A stretch of 64,000 bases of DNA, taken from positions 1,616,460 through 1,680,459 of the forward strand of contig CM026403.1 of assembly GCA_014843695.1 (NCBI GenBank), read 5' to 3'. Positions 27,101 through 39,100 of the stretch are shown here, piece after piece. The notes below the pieces were generated by a model. The model saw only the letters and a list, made by a program, of their open reading frames with translations, searched no databases and was not told the DNA's origin. Made by a program: the position numbers and the translations under genes. Numbering within the stretch: position 1 is the first letter of the stretch; each line of letters begins with the position of its first letter. The stretch is from Archivesica marissinica (lineage: Eukaryota > Mollusca > Bivalvia > Venerida > Vesicomyidae).

Positions 27101-30100
27101 GCTGTCAAAAGGTATTATATGAAATACTAGGCGTAAATGCACGAACAATTTGATGTATTATGATCTTGTTATATAAGTGTGTTTTAAGTAAGATATAAGC
27201 CTCAAACTGATCCAATATGTAAAATATTGGTACTGTCATCGTATATATAAATTTATTATTATTTATATCTATATTTATTATTATTTAGTTGTTGTTATTA
27301 TTATTATAATTTATTTATTTTTATTATATTTATTATTATTATTGTTTATTATTATTATTTATGTATGTATTATTATATTTGGTGTCCGTCTCCGTGGTCG
27401 AGTGGTTAAGGTCGCTGACTTGTATACCACTGTAACCTATCATCACTGCTGGTCACGTGTTCGAGCCCCGCTCAGAGCGTGTTTCATTTATATGAAAGGT
27501 GGCAGTTTCTTACGGAGGTTGGTGCACCCAAGTACTGGTTAACCGCTGGAGCCTGCCCAGGAAAGGTGTTGTTAGGTAAACTGCCCGCCGGCGATATAGC
27601 CCAAAAATGGTGCTGATGCAGGCGTAAAACCCTAAATGTATAACATATTATTATATTTGGGTGCGTAAAGTCGCACAAACAGCTTATGTCATTTAGCGAC
27701 TCTCCAGCTATTGTTGATGAAGGAAGAAGAACCCAAGGGACACTCCGGGCAGTGTTTCATGCACCAGGGAAGAACCACCGACCTTCCGCATGCCAGTTGG
27801 ATAGTTTATACACATGAAAGAATTCGACACCACTGTGTGATTCAAACTACAGCGGTATGGCAACTGATTTGAAGCCAAAGATCTCGACCTCGAAGCCCAC
27901 ACAATGTTCTATGTACTATAGTTTGTTATAGAAATTATATACGTTATTATATAGACGCTTGTTATTACCGTAGAGCGTTATGTTTTATGTGTCTGTCTAT
28001 ATTTCTGTTATATAGAGAATATTAGGTTACTGTCTTATAAATTTTAATTTATTAGGCGAGTCGGAGAAAACATACAAGGCGAGGCTCTGCCGAGCCTTGT
28101 ATTTTTTCGGAGACGAGCCTAATAAATTAAAATTTATAAGACAGTAACCTAATATTCTATGTATCCTACATTCTGAGTGTGCACACACAAAAACAAACTA
28201 CCTAGCCATGACAGCTTACAAACTAGCTACGCACTTGGTAATATGTTGTGCATTGATATTTCTATTTATAGATAAATGATAAATGACATTTCTCTGATAA
28301 CAGTAGTTTCCAGAGGGGTCTCATCGAGTGCAGTTAATTCATCCCAAACAACCTGAAAGTTTGCCTGTACACGACTTTCTTCTTGGGACATTTTCCAAAC
28401 TCAGCAGACAACACAATGTGACCACAGACGCTTTGTTTATTTACAAACCGTAATCTGGGTCATAAAAGCTTTATTAGTCACTGACTAATAAAGCAAAAAT
28501 TATTAGGCAGGCCGTTTTTGTACGTTATTTCACATGAAGGTAGGATAAATCTGTATAGGATATAAGCCGCAAACGATCTAATATATAAAATTCTGGACTG
28601 CGTGAGGTGCGTAGCGCCGAATACAGTACCAATATTTTACATATTGGATCTGTTTGAGGCTTATATCTTACTTAAACACACACACTTAATATACAAGATC
28701 CTACTAATTAATATTGCTAATTTCGTACATGTACGGTTTCATATAATACTCTGCATAATACTGCAAGTACAAAGGTATGACATCACATCAGTGTTTTAAA
28801 TAAGGATATAATACTGGTTCACGAAAACCACACGGAAGACATTAGCTATATAGTAGAGTAGTGGCACGTACCTTGGTTCCAAACTCCCTCCATAGCAGAA
28901 TGTTGGAATGGTGTTCATATGGACCTATGAATACAGCCTGAAACACAATGGGCATAACATTGTTTGAAACATATAATGAAGAACGTGTCCCTGTGTATTC
29001 CTTGAACGAACTTGTTGTTGTTGTTATTGTTGCTGTTGTTGTTGTTATTGTGGTTATTGTTGTTGTTGTTGTTATTGTTGTTGTTGTTGTTGTTTTGTTG
29101 TTATTGTTGTTGTTGTTGTTGTTATTGTTGGTGTTGTTGTTGTTGTTATTATTGTTGTTGTTATTATTGTTGTTGTTGTTGTTGTAGTTGTTGTTGTTTT
29201 TGTTGTTATAATACTTACAGGAGAAACACCTTTCTTCACGGAAGAAATGGAAGACACTAGAAAGAAGCTGAGCATAAAGGTGTGTTATTCCTTATTGCAT
29301 CATTGTCAGCAAATTATACTTCACAGGATAACATTTACAGAAGTTAAGAGAATAATATTTACATTACAATCAGCACAATGGTCTCACACTTATTAATCAT
29401 TATATATACATTTTATGTACATTAGTACTACAGTAGTAGGGTACATTACGGTATTTCTTTCGTATCGGACCTAACCGGAAACCACGGTGTTTTCCCTATA
29501 GGGAAGAAACCTGCCAACCCTGAATATGACCACACATGTAACTAGGGAACACATATAAACAAAAAACGCTACTTTGAGAGTCACAGTTGTAATATTTAAA
29601 ATGACCCGACGGCAAGAGATTGGTTGATTGAAGACGACTGAAACGATTTTGCAATGTCCGTTTGAGTCATTCAAAGCGTACCTCCTCACTCAAGAATAAT
29701 CAAATCGCTTAGATTGTTCTATACACAGAGTTACCCCGAATGGGGCCCGAAAAGGAAACAAAAGTATGCAATGTAATTGGACAATTGTCCCAGAGTTTCG
29801 AAACAGGGCCTGAATTATTAGCCTTGAAAGTTTCGAAAGCAGTTTTATAGGCTGCTATATGGTAACTATGGCAACCAAGGCACCCACACTATTCGCGGCA
29901 TATTTATTGTATATAATTAAAAATCCATATATTATACCACTAGGCTATTCATGAACATTTAATTCAAAACGAATATAATGGTGCTTTTACTTGATATGTT
30001 ATGGTTGCCATTTTAACTCTTTCACCGCCAATGTCGCATAAAAGCGACTTTGTAAAAAAGTAGAGAACCCGATCGGACAGAACAAAACATGCCGTCTGAT

Positions 30101-33100
30101 CAGGCTATATGCTGATTGCTCTTCAGACAGTGGAGCTGAAGCACATGTCCGAATAGCAAACAACATAGATCCTGATCAGACGCGGCGTTACGCCGCGGCT
30201 GATCTGGATCTATGTTGTTTGCACATGCTCTGAATTTATTCGGCGCTCAAAGAGTTAAACGGTTTTTTGAATATTAATGTTTTGAGTTATTCAACCTTGT
30301 CAATTATACATCAAGCATATTTTACATCAGACATGAATGCGCAACACTGGTCATACTATTTCACAATACTATGCACAGTTAATTCTGATGTATTTAAAGT
30401 GGAACAGTTGAAACTAGTGATGTGCTTCACTTATTTTTATTGTCTAATCTATTATTCCTTGTCAAGTACCACACAAGAATTGAAACATTACGAGTAAGTT
30501 TTATATATGTTAACTATGCCGTTTATTGTCAACGTATTTTGCCTATTACTAATTCTCAATGGTATTCTGCAGACACACCTTAGACAAGCAATGACAGAGT
30601 AGATTGCTATGACTGAATAACCACAGAGTTATTTTCTATGCGACCCACACTTTCATCTGTCATTTAAATGGAATTCATAATGGATGAATCAGCTATGTAG
30701 TCGACTTCTGATATTGCATCTGTAAATCTGCTTGTAATCACATTCGGTTCTTCAAATGATATGCTTAATTCTTATATTCCAGCTGTAAATCTGCTTGTAA
30801 ACACATTCGGTCATTCAAATGATATGCTTAATTCTTATATTCCAGCTGTAAATCTGCTTGTAATCGCATTCGGTCATTCAAAGGATATGCTTAATTCTTA
30901 TATTGCAGCAGTAAAGCTGATTGTAATCGCATTCGGCCATTCAAATGATATGCTTAATTCTTATATTCCAGCTGTAAATCTGCTTGTAATCGCATTCGGT
31001 CATTCAAATGATATGCTTAATTCTTATATTCCAGCTGTAAATCTGCTTGTAATCGCATTCGGTCATTCAAACGATATGCTTAATTCTTATATTGCAGCAG
31101 TAAAGCTGATTGTAATCGCATTCGGCCATTCAAATGATATGCTTAATTCTTATATTACAGCTGTAAATCTGCTTGTAATCGCATTCGGCCATTCAAATGA
31201 TATGCTTAATTCTTATATTCCAGCTGTAAATCTGCTTGTAATCGCATTCGGTCATTCAAATGATATGCTTAATTCTTATATTCCAGCTGTAAATCTGCTT
31301 GTAATCGCATTCGGTCATTCAAACTCTATGTTTAATTCTCATATTGCAGCAGTAAATCTGCTTGTAATCGTTCCTTCAAACTCTATGTTTAATTCTCATA
31401 TACCTGCTGTAAATCTGCTTGTAATCGCATTCGGTCCTTTACATTGACTTATTCTATATTGAGACTTACACGTGCTTGTCATTTAGACACATACTCATGG
31501 ATAAAATATACTAGCCACTCATGATAAAAAGGTTTTCAATGTTTATTCGGTGGAATATAACTCGATCATATACTTAACAAACAAATAGCATATATCAATT
31601 GCATGTACACTAATTAGGAGACTCAACATATTCGTGATTATATTAAATTCCATTAACTTACTGTGTCCGCTGCAACTCTGGGAACGTTCATTTTCAGAGC
31701 CCATGCAACTTTGTGTATTCCGGCCGTGGCCCCACTTCCGGTGAATACAACCACATCGTCTTCCTTGGCATTTGTGCATCGCTTTATTATATTTCTAAAT
31801 TTACAAACATATATCCAAATAAATTTCAATTGAATACTAGTACATCAAAAGGTATTACGAGATACTGGATAGTTACTACATATACATGTTGTCTCTTCCA
31901 AAAGGTATTACGAGATACTGGATAGTTACTACATATACATGTTGTCTCTTCCAAAAGGTATTACGAGATACTGGATAGTTACTACATATACATGTTGTCT
32001 CTTCCAAAAGGTATTACGAGATACTGGATAGTTACTACATATACATGTTGTCTCTTCCAAAAGGTATTACGAGATACTGGATAGTTACTACATATACATG
32101 TTGTCTCTTCCAAAAGGTATTACGAGATACTGGATAGTTACTACATATACATGTTGTCTCTTCCAAAAGGTATTACGAGATACTGGATAGTTACTACATA
32201 TACATGTTGTCTCTTCCAAAAGAAATAAGCATGTCAATTATTCTTACATAACATGTAGAGTTGTTAGCATATGCTAATAAAGTAAATATGAATATCTCTG
32301 AAGCAGATAATGAAAGAACTAATGTTGTAAGAACTTATGACCACCCAGTTGCGTGTGCTAACTAGCTTCGTTGAAGAAGCTGTAGTGATGTATTGCATAC
32401 GGTAGATAAATGTGTACACGGGTGCATGCATTGTAGCAATAACACGTGTCTAATCTGAAACTGAAGCACATATTTCAAAGTGTGAAATTTAACGACAATG
32501 AATACCGACATTCCGTCACAAAAACGCAGATCAGTATTGACAGTGAATACAGAGTTCTGCAACGTGTGTATGTTTGCCTTGGTATGTCATGTCAGCCTAA
32601 ACTACCATGGTCATGTAGTGATTGTTCAATATTAGGTCAGTTTATGCTAAACCCCAAATACCACTCCGAGCAATATTTAGACTACTGGTCATCTGCAAGG
32701 AAGATGGTACGTACGTTTCATGGCTCGATGAAGGATGTGGAACCAACAGTGACGAGGAATGAAAGCTGGTATGTACGTTTCATGGCTCGATGAAGGATGT
32801 GGAACCAACAGTGACGAGGAATGAAAGCTGGTACGTACGTTTCATGGCTCATCGACGGATGTAGAACCAACAGCGACGAGGAATGAAAGCTGGTACGTAC
32901 GTTTCATGGCTCGTCGAAGGATGTGGAACCAACAGCGACGAGGAATGGAAGCTGGTACGTACGTTTCATGGCTCGATGAAGGATGTGGAACCAACAGCGA
33001 CGAGGAATGAAAGCTGATACGTACGTTTCATGGCTCGTCGAAGGATGTGGAACCAACAGCGACGAGGAATTAAAGCTGGTACGTACGTTTCATGGCTCGA

Positions 33101-36100
33101 TGAAGGATGTGGAACCAACAGCAACGAGGAATGAAAGCTGATACGTACGTTTCATGGCTCGATGAAGGATGTGGAACCGACAGCGACGAGGAATGAAAGC
33201 TGATACGTACGTTTCATGGCTCGATGAAGGATGTGGAACCAACAGCGACGAGGAATGAAAGCTGGTACGTACGTTTCATGGCTCGTCGAAGGATGTGGAA
33301 GCAACAGCAACGAGGAATGAAAGCTGGTACGTACGTTTCATGGCTCGTCGATGGATGTGGAAGCAACAGCAACGAGGAATGAAAGCTGGTACGTACGTTT
33401 CATGGCTCGTCGAAGGCTGTGGAACCAACAGCGACTAGGAATGTATGCGTATCAGTCCAAACCGTTAATCAGTTGTTTCAAAGATCGCGGTGGGTGCCCA
33501 ATTGTACTTTGTAATATGCTTGGAACTATTTTGTATTTGATCAACTGTACTCATGTACAGTTAGTACTTCATCCTGATATAATGTTTTATGTTTTCTATT
33601 TTGGTTCGATCCCCCGTCTGACCCTAATAAAATTAACAGTCTTTCAGATGGGACGTTAAACCGAGGTATCGTGTCGGTGCTTTACACCGTGTACGTAAAA
33701 GAACCAGATGAGACTCTGTAATGGGTCTCTGTCTGTATCATGCACTATCCTCCAAAAATCTAAAATGACTAATCTCTTCAGGAGGCGTGCTCATATGTCT
33801 GCGACGATAAATAAACGTAAACACAACTCTATTTATATACATAATACTAAATAGTTGCAACATATTTACCTGGCCTCCTCCCTGTATTTGCCCGTCTGTC
33901 GTGCATTGTGGCCTGTTGTAGAGTGCGTGTTAGCATAGGTAGGGAACACGTGTGTCCTAATAAAATCTTCAATGAACGACAGACATCTATAAGCAAAGAC
34001 ATAAGGAATATGTTGTAATATACATTGAATAACAAACTTAACATTCGGTCAATCAGCTTGTTATATGCATCAGGAGAAATATTATACAAAAGTAGTAATC
34101 GTGTATATACCGTGTGACTACCCCGCTTCTGTGACCGAGTTGTTGCGGTCGCTGACTTGGATACCACTGTAACCTATCAGCTTTGATGGGCATTTGTTCG
34201 AGCTCCGCTCATGCCGTGTCTCTTTATATGAAAACAGTTGGCAGTTTCGTATGGGGGTTGGTGCATCATGTACTGGTTAACTGATGTAGCCTGCCCAGGA
34301 AAGGTGTTGTTAGGTAAACTGGCCGCCGTCGCTATGGCCAAAAATGGTGCTGGCGAAAGTGTAAACCCCGACTAAACAAATACTGTGTAACTACAGCACA
34401 CTATATATTGCTATTTAGAACTTACCGCCCAGACGCTGTAAAGTCGCAGTAAATCACTGAAATGGAACAGAAAAGTAGTTCTAAAATATAGAATGTTACC
34501 GAAATATTAACGATATTATTATTATATTTTGTATGTTCTTCTTATTCGAGCGATGTAAACCAAATATGCACTGACCAAAATAAAACAATATAGCTCATGT
34601 ATCTACATAATTATATACAAATCAAATGCAATCAAAATATATTAATATAAGTGAGAACTGCACATTGGAATTATACAGTAATGTAAAAGCTGAAAAATAG
34701 GGAAACTATATATAATATGTAATGGAATATGATGATATATGGAATTGGCTAGCAGAGTAGAAAAGGGGAATGAGAAAATCAATGATAATATATATATAGC
34801 TAGCAATTCAATTTTCAATTCGATATATTTTATTTGGCATACACATATAACATGTTCATCGCCATAAAACATAACATGGCGGTTACAATAAATCTAACAT
34901 ACATCATCTTATACTTTGAAGTTTGTGTATTATTAATTACATGTAATTAGAATATAGTGTAGCAATGTGCAAATATGACTTATAGGAGCATCTTAAATAT
35001 GAAATCATATACATTATAGGAATATCAAAATATGAAATCAGACGACAATTCTAGTCTAGTAAACATCAATGGTAATTAGTGACAACAGCTGTGTACAATA
35101 TCATTATAAAGATGTGATCAGATGGTATTGTTATGAATCCGCATTAAACAGCGAATTTTGAGCTGTTGGATAGTTGGAGCATTTTGAACTGTTGGATAGT
35201 TGGAGCATTTTGAACTGTTGGATAGTTGGAGCATTTTGAACTGTTGGATAGTTGAGGAATTTTGAACTGTTGGATAGTTGAGGCATTTTAAACTGAGTAA
35301 GGCAATGAATTCCAAAGAAATGATCCTACAAATGTAAATCGGTCGCAGATTATTACGGGGATTATTACACCGTCGACGATGGTGATAATGTTGATCCAGT
35401 CGCATATTACATCATAATCCCTGTAGTTACAAAGGTATCCTAGTTACCACACATGGTATTTTAAATTACGCTTTTCACGCTTGTCTGATTTATCAATGAA
35501 ACAAAAATAAAGAAAACAAAATTTGCAAAATATGACTGCATAAAAATGTTTACAATATTTATAACGTTTATCGGAAATGTTTATGACGTTCATTCGAATT
35601 TATTTATTTGACGTATTGCGTAATTTTTATGACAATTAGCGGTTACGAGTTTAAGACGTTTAGCGGACTTTTTTATGACGTTTAGCGTTCTTATGACGTT
35701 AAGCGGAGTTATGACGTTTAGCGGTGTTATAACGTTTAGCGGTGTTATAACGTTTAGCGGTGTTATAACGTTTAGCGGTGTTATAACGTTTAGCGGTGTT
35801 ATGAAGTTTAGCGGTGTTATAACGTTTAGCGGTGTTATAACGTTTAGCGGTGTTATAACGTTTAGCGGAGTTATAACGTTTAGCGGTGTTATGACGTTTA
35901 GCGGTGTTATGACGTTTAGCGGTGTTATGACGTTTAGCGGAGTTATGACGTTCAGAGGTGCTATATGCTTTCCTTCGTATATAGCTCTCCTGTCACAGTA
36001 TATAACTCTTTTAGATTATAGCTCCCGAGGAGTCATGTACGTTGTCAAAATACTATAATGGAAAAGTGTGCTATATTGTATGTTGTTCTGCATGACGGTC

Positions 36101-39100
36101 TGTATTAAAGAATAGCATAATTGTCTGTCTATAGTTCTGTTATATATATACGGATATTAATACTGGTTCACAAAAACCACACGGAGGTCAATAGCTATAT
36201 AGTACAGTGCAGGTAACATATACCTTGGTTCCAACCCCCCCCCCCATAGCAGAATGTTGGAATGGTGTTCATAATAACTCGAATCGAAATCGAAACACAT
36301 GGTGGCCTATCCCACTTCCGGTTACGGTGATATAATGAAGAAATTATAAAATTATATATAAAGAAATTGATTTAATATACAGTCTACATCCGTTATGTTA
36401 AAATTAGTTATGTCGAATTATCCGGTTATCTCGAAGTCGGATCAAAGTCCCGCTTCAGACACTATTGTGTTACATATAACTGGCTCCGTTTATATAGAAT
36501 TTGTTAAGTCAAATTTCGGATATGTCGAAGTATTTTGTTCAGTCCGACGGAATTCGACATAACGGATGTACACTGTATATGGACTTCAAAGAAAGGTTAG
36601 ACATGCTATAGCAACATACATGCTATAAACAAAACGGACCGACTTTGCAAAAACATTTAGTCGGTTCTATAAATGCCCACTACATTCGTATGTCATTATT
36701 AGATAGTATGGCTGTAGATAACCATCGCCCACAACTGTAAGTATTACCTAATACGTCTCAATAGTTCGTGAAACAAGCCCATAACCCCAGAATGCCTCTT
36801 AAATAATTAATCCAATAGTGTGAATAAATTACCTTTTCTAGGTCCATACGGAGCACTGATTACCAGATCATGCCCGATGACGCTGTCTTGAACACGTCGT
36901 AATATGGGATAATCGTCGTAATCTACACCATCGTGTTCCTGAAAGAACACGACTACACTATGACTTGTTTACTACCATGTATGCGTGTGTGGTAAACATA
37001 GTGTGCTATATTCAATAGTGACGTATGTTCATATATGTTGGTGGCACTATATTCTGTTTGCGGTCTGTTTACTACCATGTATGCGTGTGTGTAAACATAG
37101 TGTGCTTGTATTCAATAGTGACGTATGTTCATATGTGTGGGTGGCACTATATTCGTGCGCGCGTCTGTTTACTACCATGTATGCGTGTGTGTAAACATAG
37201 TGTGCTTGTATTCAATAGTGGCGACTGTTCATATGTGTGGGTGGCACTATATTCGTGCGCGCGTCTGTTTACTACCATGTATGGGTGTGTGTAAACATAG
37301 TGTGCTTGTATTCAATAATGACGACTGTTCATATGTGTGGGTGGCACTATATTCGTGCGCGCGTCTGTTTACTAGTATGCATGCACACACATTGTACAAT
37401 GCTAATAAAATTATAACGCCCGTATATTGTTTGTCAATTTTCTCCTATATATTGTTTATGAAATAATATATGTCTTTCAGTTATGTATTAGTGAATAAAA
37501 CATGGATTGGAGTTCTGAAGCCTAGGAATTTACCATACATGCCGTAGGTGGTTAATTCCGGTGCTCAGATTGACAAACTATGTATTATTTGACTCTAAAT
37601 AAATCACATACACATATTATTTCGATTCTAACTTGAACAAAATATCCAAAAAGCGCAAAAATAGTTGGTGTTATTATGTTGAAAGCGTAAATGATGTCAC
37701 AAAATTACAAATATGCTAGTAGGCATAAAATGACGTCACAAAACTACACATATGCTAGTAGGCATAAAATGACGTCACAAAACTACACATATGCTAGTTG
37801 GCCTAAAATGACGTCACAAAACTACAAATATGCTAGTAGACCTAACATGACGTCACACAACTACAAATATGATAGAAGGCCTAAAATGACGTCACAAAAC
37901 TACAAATATGACAGTAGGCCTAAAATGACGTCACAAAACTACACATATGCTAGTAGGCCTAAAATGACGTCACAAAACTACACATATGCTAGTAGGCCTA
38001 AAATGACGTCACAAAACTACACATATGCTAGTAGGCCTAAAATGACGTCACAAACTACAAATATGATAGTAGGCCTACAATGACGTCACAAAACTACAAA
38101 TATGCTAGTAGGCCTAAAATGAAGTAACAAAACTACAAATATCAAACATGCTAGTATGCCTAAAATGACGTCACATAATAAGCAACTGGCACAAACGCAA
38201 TAAACTTATCAGATAATGTACATGTTTATGTAGATACATATATTTAATATAGAATTGTGATATATTTTTTATTATTTATGATATATGGAAATCAAGAATT
38301 GCTATATTCTCCATCTCCATGTCAGGGCCCGTCACACGTCAACGTTCTGACCAGAGTTCTCTGAACGTTCTATGAACGTTTTAATTGTTCAATTTTCGAA
38401 CAATCTCGGCCGATCTGTGCCCGAGGATATAACACTTTTCTCAGAACATGATTTGATTGGTTGATTCTGAGTTTTACTGCCAGCTGAACCAATCAGAAGC
38501 TTGAGACTGAGTTTGAGATAGGAGAAAGGTTTTTATAACCTCGAGGCCTGGGCACATCTGGCGCGCGACGAACGATTAGTCAGTGTTAGACCAGCGTCAA
38601 AGGAGCATGTTCAGCGTGCTATTGTTCGTTTTGGCGTTATACACACGCTGCGGGAGCTTTGGGTGCATTATGTGTGCATTCTGTGGAAGCTGGCAGGTTG
38701 CTAGTGAGGCGTTCACCTCACCATTGGAGCCGTTACGATTGTGCCCTTAGGCAAGGCATTTAAATGCCGCGTTTCCTCTTCTCTCTCCCTCGTGGCGATG
38801 GATTATATCAGGAATGAGGTCTCGAGAGTGATTAATATAAGTTGTAAGAACTTGTTTCGCAATCGAGCTAAAATAAATGTGTATAAACTAAATATTGGCA
38901 AACGCTGGCCAGAACGTTGACGTGTGACGTGTCCATATATAATGTAGTTTAATAACCCAGTGATCTGACGTCCATTACATCACGGCATCTAAGACGGTAT
39001 TTATTGTCCATGGGTCCTTGACTGCCGTTCGAGTCTAATTTCACATTAATAACTGCATATTATATTAATGACATAATATTTCTTACCGATTTCGCTTCCA

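Noticed and set aside
28948..29275. Poly-Leu/poly-Val and poly-Thr ORFs
   Set aside because: (TTG)n microsatellite.
29219..29278. Plus-strand exon-like piece after TACTTACAG encoding TPFFTEEMEDTRKKL
   Set aside because: Good acceptor but weak end, opposite strand to the host gene and no partner exons found; kept out for lack of support.
30761..31447. 228-codon repetitive ORF
   Set aside because: Product of the 63-bp array; no start context, no family, and it lies in an intron on the opposite strand.
35675..36058. 127-codon ORF with FSGVIT repeats
   Set aside because: 18-bp minisatellite with a period divisible by 3.
37691..38083. 130-codon ORF with MTSQNYTYASRP repeats
   Set aside because: 39-bp minisatellite; frame lost as soon as a unit has an indel.
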